NCBI RefSeq assembly: GCF_003148765.1
Contig: NZ_QGGV01000003.1
Location: forward strand, 368,171 to 432,170
Length of the DNA: 64,000 nucleotides
Reading direction: 5' to 3'
DNA from: Silicimonas algicola
GTDB taxonomy: Bacteria; Pseudomonadota; Alphaproteobacteria; Rhodobacterales; Rhodobacteraceae
The notes below the pieces were generated by a model that saw nothing but the letters and a program-made list of their open reading frames with translations, was not told the DNA's origin and did not search any database. The position numbers were made by a program, and so were the translations under genes. Below, one piece after another: positions 26,985-34,794 of this stretch; position 1 is the stretch's first letter; each line of letters starts with the position of its first letter.

Positions 26985-28409
26985 TCAGGCGGCCTTCTGT
27001 TCGAGGAAGGCGCGGGCACGTTCGAGGTCAGCGCGGAAGCGTGCGGTCTCGGCCTCCCGCAGATGGTCGGGGATGCGCAGGATATAGCTCGGGTGGACGG
27101 TGACGAGGATCGGCGTGCCGTCCTCGGCCTGCTCGATCTTCCCGCGGCGCTTGAGGATGCCCTTTCGGCTGCCGGTCAGGCTTTCGAGCGCGGTGCCGCC
27201 CATGGCGACGATCAGCTTCGGCTTCACCAGCTCGCGCTCGATGTCGAGCCACCACTTGCATTGCTGGATCTCATGCGCGTTCGGGTTCTGGTGCAGGCGG
27301 CGCTTGCCGCGCGGCGTGAACTTGAAGTGCTTGACAGCATTGGTGACGAAGGCGGCCTTGCGGTCGATGCCCGCCTCCCCGGCGACGCGGTCGAGGAGCT
27401 GCCCGGCCGGGCCGACGAAGGGCTTGCCGGTCAGGTCCTCGCGGTCGCCCGGCTGTTCGCCCACGATCATCAGGGCGGCATCGCGCGGTCCTTCGCCGGG
27501 GACGGCTTGTGTCGCGTCCTGCCAGAGCGGGCAGCGGCGGCAGCCGTCGAGGGCGGTCTCGTAGTCGTCGCGGGTCTCGGGCACTTCGGCCATCAGTCGC
27601 TCCGTGATGCGCCCCGCGCGGACCGGGGGCAATGTAGGCAGCGCCTCAGCCATTTCGCGAGCTCGCGCTCGCGCGGTCGAGACCAGTTCCGGGATCAGCT
27701 CGGCCTCGGGAAGGTTCTTCCAGTACTTCTTCGGCATCTCGGACTGCATCGCCTTCACCATCAATCGCGCCGGATTGAAGATGTTCCGGAAATAGGTGCG
27801 CCAGAGGTCCTCGGTCGCGTCGGCGGGCAGGGGCGGCTTGTCCACGCCGGGAGCGAAGGCGATCTCGCCCGCCTCGAAGTGGACGGTCAACTGAGGGGTG
27901 AAGATCGTCCAGTCCATGTCGCCGAAGCGTTTCGCGAAGAAGGACGCGGTCGGCTCGGCGATGAAATGCGACGGCTCGAACCAGGCGGCGAAGCGGCGGC
28001 GCGAGGCCTCGGGGTCGCCGATCTCGCGGAAGCGGACGAAGGCGGTCATCTTGTGCTTGTCGCGGCGCACCTCCTTGGCCATCTTCTCCAGCCGGTCGAC
28101 GCGGGGGTCGCCCCGGTCGTCGAGCACGCGCCGGTCGCGGATGACGGCTTGGAGAAGCCCGTAGAGCCGGGCAAAGCGTTCGGTGTCGGAGTGCCAGACG
28201 GCGTCGCGGGCCAGCGCGACGAAGGCTTTCGGGACAGTGGGGGCAGGGGCCGTCGGTTCCGGCAGCGGGGAGGCTGCGGCGAAGAGGTCGGCATCGGGTG
28301 CGCCGCGCGACCATGTGATGTCCTCGGGCGGGACGCCTGCGACCAGAAGGCGGCGCGCCTCGTCCCGCCAGGCCTCGAAGGTTCCGATCTCGGGCAGGGT
28401 GACGTGCAT
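26985..28409 (-). CDS. DUF4130 - UdgX fusion, uracil-DNA glycosylase superfamily
   Basis: 474-residue two-domain DNA repair protein. Residues about 60-270 are DUF4130 (WHSDTERFARLYGLLQAV, FRNIFNPARLMVKAMQSEMP). Residues 280-474 are a UdgX-type uracil-DNA glycosylase: CRRCPLW cysteines for an iron-sulfur cluster, GEQPGDREDLTGKPFVGPAG, then GKRRLHQNP at 368-376 and VTVHPSYILRI. In UdgX the loop KRRIH holds the histidine that bonds covalently to the abasic site after removing uracil; here it is KRRLH with that His at 373. ATG at 28409 overlaps the stop of the radical SAM gene by one base. The pair is a known linked family set, with activity of DUF4130 unknown. Confidence 0.92.
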   Translation of the reverse strand: MHVTLPEIGTFEAWRDEARRLLVAGVPPEDITWSRGAPDADLFAAASPLPEPTAPAPTVPKAFVALARDAVWHSDTERFARLYGLLQAVIRDRRVLDDRGDPRVDRLEKMAKEVRRDKHKMTAFVRFREIGDPEASRRRFAAWFEPSHFIAEPTASFFAKRFGDMDWTIFTPQLTVHFEAGEIAFAPGVDKPPLPADATEDLWRTYFRNIFNPARLMVKAMQSEMPKKYWKNLPEAELIPELVSTARARAREMAEALPTLPPVRAGRITERLMAEVPETRDDYETALDGCRRCPLWQDATQAVPGEGPRDAALMIVGEQPGDREDLTGKPFVGPAGQLLDRVAGEAGIDRKAAFVTNAVKHFKFTPRGKRRLHQNPNAHEIQQCKWWLDIERELVKPKLIVAMGGTALESLTGSRKGILKRRGKIEQAEDGTPILVTVHPSYILRIPDHLREAETARFRADLERARAFLEQKAA

Positions 28410-29644
28410 CAGATCAGGCTCAACTGTTCGGGCGGCGGCGCGAAGCGCGCGCGGAGGTCGGAGAGGTCGAGAAGTCCGCGCGGCGTCCAGTCGAGTAGCG
28501 AGATGAAGGGTTTCGCGTGGCGCAGGTTCGCCCCCATTCGGGTCAGGTCTTCGTACCGGACCGAGCGGTGACGGCGGGTGGCGAGGATGCGCTTCACGGT
28601 CTTGGTGCCGAAGCCCGGCACGCGAAGAAGCGTCTCGCGGTCGGCGCGGTTGACCTCGACGGGAAAGCGGTGTCGGTTCTGGATCGCCCAGGCCAGCTTG
28701 GGGTCGACGTCGAGGTCGAGGTTGCCGCCAGTGGTGGAGGCGGTGAGTTCGTCGAGGCCGAAGTCGTAGAACCTCAGCAGCCAGTCGGCCTGATAGAGCC
28801 GATGCTCGCGCATCAGGGGCGGCTTGATGAGGGGCAGGGCGGAGGAGGCATCGGGAATGGGCGAGAAGGCCGAGTAATAGACCCGCTTCAGCTTGTAGGC
28901 GGCGTATAGGCGCGTAGCCGATCCGAGGATGGTGGCATCGGTCGCGCCGTCCGCGCCGACGATCATCTGGGTGGACTGGCCCGCTGGGGCGAACTTCGGC
29001 GGGCGCTTGCCGGTGAAGCTTTCGTCGTCGCGGCTTTCCTTCAGCACGCGCACGTCGGCCATCGCCTTTCTGATCTGCTCGGGCTTCTTCTCGGGCGCGA
29101 AGGTGCGGACGGCGGTGTCGGTCGGAAGCTCGACGTTGATCGACAGGCGGTCGGCCCAGAGGCCCGCCTCCTCGACCAGTTTCGGGTCGGCGTCGGGAAT
29201 GGTCTTGAGGTGGATGTAGCCGCAGAAACTGTGCTCCTGCCGCAGGGTCTTCGCGATGCGGACCATGTCGGCCATCGTGTCGTCCGGAGACTTGACGATG
29301 CCGGAGGACAGGAACAGGCCTTCGATGTAGTTGCGGCGGTAGAATTCGAGCGTGAGATGGACGACCTCCTCGGGCGAAAAACGTGCCCGCTCGACGTTCG
29401 ACGAGACGCGGTTTACGCAGTAGGCGCAGTCGTAGATGCAGAAGTTGGTCATCAGTATCTTGAGAAGGCTGATGCAGCGACCGTCCGGCGCATAGGCGTG
29501 GCAGATGCCCGATCCGGTGACCGACCCCAGGCCCTTGCCGTCGCGGCTGTCCCGTTTCGCGCCCCCAGACGAGGCGCAGGAGGCGTCGTATTTCGCCGCG
29601 TCGGACAGGATCGCGAGCTTTTCCTCGAGGGTGCGCTTGGCCAT
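28409..29644 (-). CDS. Putative DNA modification/repair radical SAM protein
   Basis: 411-residue radical SAM enzyme of the family always linked to UdgX. The iron-sulfur motif CX3CX2C is at 69-76 (NFCIYDCAYCVNR), and a helix-hairpin-helix DNA-binding motif lies near the C-terminus (RADRETLLRVPGFGTKTVKR). The ATG at 29644 gives the family N-terminus MAKRTLEEKLAILSDAAKYD. There is no Shine-Dalgarno sequence; a promoter with a perfect LexA box ends 6 nt before the ATG, so the message is probably leaderless and SOS-induced. The reaction is unknown, but DNA repair is implied by motif and regulation. Confidence 0.92.
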   Translation of the reverse strand: MAKRTLEEKLAILSDAAKYDASCASSGGAKRDSRDGKGLGSVTGSGICHAYAPDGRCISLLKILMTNFCIYDCAYCVNRVSSNVERARFSPEEVVHLTLEFYRRNYIEGLFLSSGIVKSPDDTMADMVRIAKTLRQEHSFCGYIHLKTIPDADPKLVEEAGLWADRLSINVELPTDTAVRTFAPEKKPEQIRKAMADVRVLKESRDDESFTGKRPPKFAPAGQSTQMIVGADGATDATILGSATRLYAAYKLKRVYYSAFSPIPDASSALPLIKPPLMREHRLYQADWLLRFYDFGLDELTASTTGGNLDLDVDPKLAWAIQNRHRFPVEVNRADRETLLRVPGFGTKTVKRILATRRHRSVRYEDLTRMGANLRHAKPFISLLDWTPRGLLDLSDLRARFAPPPEQLSLI

Positions 29645-29646
29645 AT

Positions 29647-29661
29647 GTTCACAGTATGTTC
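29647..29661. promoter_or_regulatory. LexA box (alphaproteobacterial SOS box)
   Basis: GTTC-ACAGTAT-GTTC (29647-29661) is a perfect match to the alphaproteobacterial LexA site GTTC-N7-GTTC. It covers the -10 element of the radical SAM/UdgX promoter and ends 2 nt before the ATG, the ideal place for repression. Confidence 0.85.
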
Positions 29662-29679
29662 TCGGACGGCCGACTTCAA
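29651..29679 (-). promoter_or_regulatory. Housekeeping-type promoter of the radical SAM/UdgX operon
   Basis: On the minus strand TTGAAG (29674-29679) is followed after exactly 17 nt by TACTGT (29651-29656). Six bases later comes the A of the ATG at 29644, which is where transcription would be expected to start. This predicts a leaderless mRNA controlled by LexA. Confidence 0.65.
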
Positions 29680-29707
29680 TAAACTGCGACACAGGTGAGC
29701 GGATTTC

Positions 29708-29733
29708 GGAACTGTGGCGGTGTCGTGCGGGTT
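29708..29733 (+). promoter_or_regulatory. EcfG-type promoter motif (N18 spacer)
   Basis: GGAAC at 29708-29712 and GTT at 29731-29733, 28 nt upstream of the ATG at 29762, on the strand of the small gene/host-attachment operon. Confidence 0.6.
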
Positions 29734-29761
29734 CCTCCCTCAACAACGAAGGAGAAACCAT

Positions 29762-30004
29762 ATGGCAGAGAGAATACGGTCCAAGGACGGCAAGAGCGAA
29801 ACGGACGAATTCGTCGAAGATATCGACACTCCGTCGCAGCAGGGCCGCGGACAGGGCAACCTTGAACGCAAGGTCGGCACCCGCGACGAGTTGCGGCAGC
29901 CCAAGGAAGGAGATGTCCGCACGAGGGTCCACAAGTCGGACGAAGAGGGCGAAGGCGACCTCGGCGGGCTTCATGGAACGGGAGAAAACGATGAGCGGTC
30001 TTGA
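29762..30004 (+). CDS. Small hydrophilic stress-type protein (80 aa)
   Basis: 80 residues, almost entirely charged or polar (MAERIRSKDGKSETDEFVED, then Gln/Gly/Asp/Glu-rich), predicted disordered. AAGGAGA lies 6 nt upstream of the ATG at 29762. Overlaps the next gene by 14 nt in another frame, so the two are co-translated. Not assigned to a family; composition is like small hydrophilin proteins made under osmotic or desiccation stress, which agrees with the stress-type promoter in front. Confidence 0.75.
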   Translation: MAERIRSKDGKSETDEFVEDIDTPSQQGRGQGNLERKVGTRDELRQPKEGDVRTRVHKSDEEGEGDLGGLHGTGENDERS

Positions 30005-30449
30005 GCACGGCACCTGGGTGCTGGTCGCCGACGGCGAGAAGGCGCTGTTCCTCGTAAACAACACCGATTCCGAAGATCCCTATCTCGAGGTCCGCCGCGA
30101 GAAACATCAGGACAATCCGCCGGACCGCGAGCAAGGCACGGACCGTCCCGGCCGCTTCAACGATGGAGGGCCGAACCAGCGGTCCGCGTTCGACGAGACC
30201 GATTTCCACCGTCTCGAGAAGGAGCGTTTCGCGGACGACTTGGTCGAGATGCTGTACAAGAGCGCGCACAAGGGCGAGTTCTCGAAGCTCGTGCTGGTCG
30301 CGCCGCCCCGTACATTGGGCGAGATGCGCGCCAAGATGCACAAGGAGGTCTCGGACAAGGTTGTGGCCGAGATCGACAAGACGCTGACCAACCACCCCAT
30401 CGACGAGATCGAGAAGCTGGTGAAGGCGGAACTTGACGCCGCCGCCTGA
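29991..30449 (+). CDS. Host attachment family protein
   Basis: 152-residue protein of the host-attachment family (named after an Agrobacterium protein; members are distant relatives of RNA-release-factor-like BaeRF domains). The start GTWVLVADGEKALFL, a Pro/Asp/Gly/Arg-rich middle, FADDLVEMLYKSAHKGEFSKL, LVLVAPPRTLGEMRAKMHKE and the Lys/Asp-rich end are typical. ATG at 29991 overlaps the 80-aa gene. The family name is historical; in free-living alphaproteobacteria it is often stress-induced. Followed by a strong terminator. Confidence 0.88.
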   Translation: MSGLEHGTWVLVADGEKALFLVNNTDSEDPYLEVRREKHQDNPPDREQGTDRPGRFNDGGPNQRSAFDETDFHRLEKERFADDLVEMLYKSAHKGEFSKLVLVAPPRTLGEMRAKMHKEVSDKVVAEIDKTLTNHPIDEIEKLVKAELDAAA

Positions 30450-30466
30450 GGCTTCCACGACTGGCG

Positions 30467-30494
30467 CGGCCCGTTCCTGACCGGGAACGGGCCG
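30467..30494 (+). terminator. Rho-independent terminator
   Basis: Perfect 11-bp stem CGGCCCGTTCC/GGAACGGGCCG with a 6-nt loop (30467-30494) followed by TTT, 18 nt after the host-attachment gene. Confidence 0.85.
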
Positions 30495-30522
30495 TTTCCC
30501 GTCCGAAATGCCCGGAGTCCCA

Positions 30523-31440
30523 ATGCAACAGAGCGACCCGGCCGAGGTCCGAAGCGGCCTTGTGGCATTGGTCGCAGCCTGCACGATCTGGGGCTTTGCG
30601 CCGCTGTTCTACCGCTTGTTGCTGCACGTCCCGACGATGGACGTGCTGTCGCATCGCATCCTGTGGTCCTTCGTGTTCTTCGCCGTCGTACTGTGGCGGC
30701 GGGGCCGTCTGCCCGCCCTTGGTGCTGCGATCACCGACCGAACCCAAGTGGGCTGGATCGCGGTCGCGGCGCTGTTCATCTCGTGCAACTGGTTCTTCTA
30801 CATCTTCGCGGTCCAGACGGGCCACGTCTCGCAGTCGAGCCTCGGCTATTATATCTCGCCGCTCGTCTCGGTGCTGTTCGGCTGGCTGATCTTTCGCGAG
30901 CGGCTCCTCGCGCTGCAATGGGCGGCTGTCGGGGTCGCGGCCCTTGCCGTGGCGCTATTGACCTGGGGATTGGGCGTGGCGCCGTGGATCAGCCTGCTTC
31001 TGGCCGTCTCGTTCGCCGTCTACGGCGTGGTGAAGAAGCGGCTGACGGTGGGCCCGATGGTGTCGGTGACGGCGGAGGTCGTCATGGTGCTGCCCGTCGT
31101 CCTGGGCTGGCTGGTCTGGCGCGGGGGCGGCGAGATCGCGGATGGATGGACCTTCGTCCTTCTCCTCCTCAGCGGTCCGATGACCGCGACGCCGATGATC
31201 CTGTTTTCCTATGCGGCGCAGCGGGTGCGGCTGTCGACGCTCGGCGTCGTGCAGTACATGAACCCCACGATGCAATTCCTGATCGCGGTCCTTGTCTTCG
31301 CCGAGCCCTTCACCTTCTGGCACGCCGTGGCCTTCCCGATGATCTGGGTGGCGCTTGCGGTCTATTCGGGAGTGGCGCTCGCGCGCGACCGGGCCGAGCG
31401 GAGGGCCTCGACGGCGGCGGGAACTGTCGGCACAGTCTGA
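30523..31440 (+). CDS. rarD: EamA family transporter RarD
   Basis: 305-residue inner-membrane protein with ten hydrophobic helices in two EamA halves. RarD features: WGFAPLFYRLLLHVP, HRILWSFVFF, SCNWFFYIFAVQTGHV, SLGYYISPLVSVLFG and YMNPTMQFLIAVLVFAEPF. Two start codons are possible (30508 and 30523); the second has GGAG 5 nt upstream. Substrate of RarD is not firmly known (chloramphenicol sensitivity gave the name). The last 79 nt overlap the LOG gene on the other strand. Confidence 0.9.
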   Translation: MQQSDPAEVRSGLVALVAACTIWGFAPLFYRLLLHVPTMDVLSHRILWSFVFFAVVLWRRGRLPALGAAITDRTQVGWIAVAALFISCNWFFYIFAVQTGHVSQSSLGYYISPLVSVLFGWLIFRERLLALQWAAVGVAALAVALLTWGLGVAPWISLLLAVSFAVYGVVKKRLTVGPMVSVTAEVVMVLPVVLGWLVWRGGGEIADGWTFVLLLLSGPMTATPMILFSYAAQRVRLSTLGVVQYMNPTMQFLIAVLVFAEPFTFWHAVAFPMIWVALAVYSGVALARDRAERRASTAAGTVGTV

Positions 31441-31940
31441 ACGAGGCGCAGGAGCGAGGGCGCGGCGAAGCCCTGGGCCACGATGTGGTCCAGAAGAGCC
31501 GTCAGCGGCCGCCAGAAGCCGTTGACGTCGATAAGGAGGATCGGCTTGGCGTGGAGGCCGAGCTGCGCCCAGGTCAGGACCTCGAAGAACTCGTCGAGCG
31601 AACCTGCGCCTCCCGGCAGCACCGCCACCGCGTCGGCGTTCATCAGCATGACCTTCTTCCGCTCGTGCATCGTCTCGGTCACGATCCGGTCGGCCGAAAG
31701 ACCGCGCGGCGCTTCGCGGGACAGAAGGTGAACCGGGATCACGCCCAGGGTGCGGGCGCCGGCGTCATGCGCGGCTTCGGCCACGGCACCCATCAGCCCC
31801 ACGTCGCCCGCGCCATAGACCAGCCGCCAGCCCTCGGAGCCGATGGCCCGGCCAAGGTCGCGCGCAGCCTCGAGGAAGGCGGGGTCACCGCCGGGGCGTG
31901 AGCCACAATAGACGCAAAGGGAATACGGTGCGCCGTCCAT
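31362..31940 (-). CDS. LOG family protein (TIGR00730), cytokinin riboside monophosphate phosphoribohydrolase type
   Basis: 192-residue Rossmann-fold protein. It starts with YSLCVYCGSRPGGDPAF and has LVYGAGDVGLMGAVA, MHERKKVMLMNADA and PGGAGSLDEFFEVLTW, the PGGxGT-xxE motif of the LOG family (Ser instead of Thr). Such enzymes release the base from nucleoside monophosphates such as isopentenyl-AMP or, in other members, AMP. The 3' 79 nt overlap the 3' end of rarD on the opposite strand. Confidence 0.92.
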   Translation of the reverse strand: MDGAPYSLCVYCGSRPGGDPAFLEAARDLGRAIGSEGWRLVYGAGDVGLMGAVAEAAHDAGARTLGVIPVHLLSREAPRGLSADRIVTETMHERKKVMLMNADAVAVLPGGAGSLDEFFEVLTWAQLGLHAKPILLIDVNGFWRPLTALLDHIVAQGFAAPSLLRLVQTVPTVPAAVEALRSARSRASATPE

Positions 31941-32061
31941 CGTTCATCCGTTCATCATGGGGTTTTGACCCCTGATAGCGGTGTTGATAAGGTCGCTCAA
32001 GCGCCGTTCCGGGACAGGCGCGCAACCGAGGGCCGAAGGCCCCGAGCGGGGAGTTGATCGC

Positions 32062-33492
32062 GTGAAGCCGATGTGGAGAGGCATCGTCGTCGTGGCCCTT
32101 GTGGGCTTCGCGATCCTTCTGACGTGGTGGTTGAGAAGTTCCGGTCCCGATGGGGTGCCGGAAGGATCGGCCGCGGTCGAGACCGCTCCGGCCACAGTCC
32201 CTGCGACGGGGTCCGAGGGCAGCGCCATTTCTGGCGACGCCGCGACAAGTGACGCCCCAATAGACGAGGCGACCGCTACGGGCAGCGCATCTTCCACGGA
32301 TGGCTCCGAGGCCACCCTAGAAGCTGGCGAGGAAACGGCGGCGGTCGCGCCGGCCGCAGGCGATCCCGCGGGAGCGACCGAGGAGGTCGCGGAGGAATTC
32401 GGCGAGGCGGCCTCCGACATCGGCGGCGCTGCCAGCTTCGACATCGTGCGCGTCGAACCGGGAGGCTCGACCGTCATCGCAGGCACCGCCACACCGGGAG
32501 CGACAGTGGATCTCGCGCTAGACGGCGAGACGGTGGGCGAGGCGACGGCGGACGGCTCGGGCGGGTTCGTCATTTTCGCGGACCTGGGCGCCTCGGACGC
32601 GCCGCGCGTGCTGACCCTGACCGAGACGCGGGAAGACGGCGAGACGGTGGAGGCGCCTGCCTCGGTCATCCTCGCCCCGATCGAGGAACTGGTGGCGGAG
32701 GCGCGGCCGGCAACCGCTCCGGCGGCCGGCGGCGAGGCGGTCGCGTCGCTCGACGCGGAACCGACGACAGCGCCCGACGTCGCGGGCGTGGAGCAGACGG
32801 GTTCGGCACCCAGGCCTGCTGCGTCCACCGAGATCGCGGATGGGTCCGCGCCGGAAGCTCCGACCGATGCGCCCGAAGCGGCCGCCCCTCCGTCGCCGGA
32901 TGCCGCCCCCGGTGCGCCTGCGACCGAGACGGCTGCGGTGGCTCCCCGTGCGCCTGCGGTGCTTCTGGCCGACGAAACCGGGGTGCGCGTGCTCCAGAAC
33001 CCGGGCGACGCCCCCGAGGCCATGGACAACGTCTCGATCGACTCGATCAGCTACGACGCCGAGGGCGAGGTCTCGCTTGCAGGCCGCGGGACGGGGACGA
33101 CGTCGGTCCGCGTCTACCTCGACAACAAGCCGGTGATCGAAACGGCCATCGGCGAGGGTGGCCAGTGGCAGACCGAACTGCCCGAAGTGGACACCGGGAC
33201 CTATACCCTGCGTGTCGACGAGATCGACGCCGAGGGCCGCGTCGTGTCGCGGGCCGAGACACCGTTCCGCCGCGAGTCCGTCGAGGCGATCCGTGCGCTC
33301 GACCAGAGGCCCGTCACCGCGCTCGCGCCCGTGTCGCTCATCACGGTCCAGCCCGGCAACACGCTCTGGGGGATCGCGCGCGAGAAGTACGGCGACGGTC
33401 CGCTTTATGTCCGCGTCTTCGAGGCCAACACCGACCGGATCCGCAACCCGGACCTTATCTATCCCGGCCAGATCTTCACGGTGCCCGACTGA
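32062..33492 (+). CDS. LysM peptidoglycan-binding domain-containing protein
   Basis: 476 residues. One membrane helix at about 8-25 (WRGIVVVALVGFAILLTWWL) anchors it with the rest in the periplasm. An Ala/Glu/Thr-rich linker (30-130) leads to one Ig-like carrier fold (about 130-220, VEPGGSTVIAGTATPGATV), a second Ala/Pro linker, another Ig-like repeat (about 330-400) and a C-terminal LysM domain (about 425-476: ITVQPGNTLWGIAREKYGDG and IYPGQIFTVPD). Start GTG at 32062 with GGGGAG upstream; an ATG at 32071 is also possible. Likely a cell-wall-binding protein. Confidence 0.87.
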   Translation: MKPMWRGIVVVALVGFAILLTWWLRSSGPDGVPEGSAAVETAPATVPATGSEGSAISGDAATSDAPIDEATATGSASSTDGSEATLEAGEETAAVAPAAGDPAGATEEVAEEFGEAASDIGGAASFDIVRVEPGGSTVIAGTATPGATVDLALDGETVGEATADGSGGFVIFADLGASDAPRVLTLTETREDGETVEAPASVILAPIEELVAEARPATAPAAGGEAVASLDAEPTTAPDVAGVEQTGSAPRPAASTEIADGSAPEAPTDAPEAAAPPSPDAAPGAPATETAAVAPRAPAVLLADETGVRVLQNPGDAPEAMDNVSIDSISYDAEGEVSLAGRGTGTTSVRVYLDNKPVIETAIGEGGQWQTELPEVDTGTYTLRVDEIDAEGRVVSRAETPFRRESVEAIRALDQRPVTALAPVSLITVQPGNTLWGIAREKYGDGPLYVRVFEANTDRIRNPDLIYPGQIFTVPD

Positions 33493-33504
33493 GAGACGTG
33501 CCGA

Positions 33505-33720
33505 TCAGAGACGTCCCGAGAAGTACAACATCGCCGCTCCGAGACCCTCGTCGGACGTGAACGCGCCGGGGTGGCGGTCGGCGAGGTCCAGGACGAACGC
33601 CAGCCGCTCGCGCGTCTCCTCCGCCTCGCGCGGAAGATCGACGGCCGCCTCGGTCCGCTGCCGCCCGTCCAGACCCTCTCTCGAGGCGAACCAGCCCGGG
33701 TAGATCGACGTCGCCATCAT
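33505..33720 (-). CDS. Small hypothetical protein (71 aa)
   Basis: 71 residues starting MMATSIYPGWFASREGLDGR and ending AAMLYFSGRL. AAGGAGG lies 5 nt upstream of the ATG at 33720, a near-ideal ribosome binding site, which is the main support. Mid part is helical and charged (LPREAEETRERLAFVLDLA). Divergent from the LysR gene (101 nt between starts), so it could be its target. Not recognised. Confidence 0.6.
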   Translation of the reverse strand: MMATSIYPGWFASREGLDGRQRTEAAVDLPREAEETRERLAFVLDLADRHPGAFTSDEGLGAAMLYFSGRL

Positions 33721-33821
33721 CTCAGCCTCCTTCAGAGCCTTGTGACTAAGGCCTATGTGGCTTTTGGCTTCCGTGGTATCCGCTACGGCGTTGGATCGCT
33801 CTACAGAAGTGTCGAGCCGCG

Positions 33822-34748
33822 ATGAACTGGTCGGATGTCCGCGTTTTCCTCGCCGTCTACCGAGAGGGATCGACGCTGGCGGCGTCGCGCCGGCTGGCCC
33901 TGTCGCAGCCGACGGTCGCGCGCCGGATCGATGCGCTTGAGCACGAACTGGGCCTGACGCTTTTCGAGCGCGACACGCGCGGCTTTCATCCGACACCGGC
34001 CGCGCGCGGATTGTTGCCGCAGGCCGAGGCTCTGGAGGTGTCGGCGGAGGCATTGGAGGCCGCCGCACAGAAAGCGCGGCGGACCGAAGCGCAGCCGATC
34101 CGCATCACGGCGCCCCGCAGAAACTTCTCGCCGATATTTTCGGGCATCCTGTCCGAATTCAGCCTGAAGCATCCGGACGTCCGGTTCGAGCTGATCTCGA
34201 GCTACAAGATCCTCGACCTCGCTGCGGGCGAAGCCGACGTCGCGATCCGCATCGCGCCGCGGATCACCGATGACCGGCTGATCTGCGCGAAGCTCACGGA
34301 TGTGAAGTCGACGCTATTCGCCTCTCGAGGATACGCCGCCCGCCACGGTCTTCCGGTCTCGCCCGAGGAGTTCGCCGGTCACTCCTTCATCATCTACGAT
34401 CCCGCGCCAGCGACCCTGCCCCTGAACCGCTGGCTGGTCGAGAGGATCGAACCCTCGCAGATCGTCGCGCGCTGCGGAGACGTCGAATCCGTCACGGCCA
34501 GCATCGAGGCCGGGCTCGGCATCGGTCCCTCGACCATCGCCTTCGCGACCGATTATCCGTCTCTGGTGCGGTGCTTCCTGCCGCCCGAGGGCACCGACGT
34601 ATCCTCCTGGCTCGTCATCTCGCCCGACGTCTATCGGCGGCCCGAGGTCCGCGCCTTCGCCGCGTACTTCGCGCCGCGCTTTCGGGCCGCCTATACCGCG
34701 ATGCGCGAGAAGGCGATGATCGACCAGACCTATGTGCCGGGCGCCTGA
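33822..34748 (+). CDS. LysR family transcriptional regulator
   Basis: 308-residue regulator. N-terminal winged helix-turn-helix (MNWSDVRVFLAVYREGSTLA, SQPTVARRIDALEHELGLTL, FERDTRGFHPT) and a LysR substrate-binding domain (about 90-295). Divergent from the 71-aa gene, the usual arrangement for a LysR regulator and its target, but that gene gives no clue to an effector. The ABC exporter 46 nt downstream might be co-transcribed. Confidence 0.93.
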   Translation: MNWSDVRVFLAVYREGSTLAASRRLALSQPTVARRIDALEHELGLTLFERDTRGFHPTPAARGLLPQAEALEVSAEALEAAAQKARRTEAQPIRITAPRRNFSPIFSGILSEFSLKHPDVRFELISSYKILDLAAGEADVAIRIAPRITDDRLICAKLTDVKSTLFASRGYAARHGLPVSPEEFAGHSFIIYDPAPATLPLNRWLVERIEPSQIVARCGDVESVTASIEAGLGIGPSTIAFATDYPSLVRCFLPPEGTDVSSWLVISPDVYRRPEVRAFAAYFAPRFRAAYTAMREKAMIDQTYVPGA

Positions 34749-34794
34749 TCGCCGCATCTGGCCAAGCCGAGGCGAAGCGCTTAACTAGGGCCCG

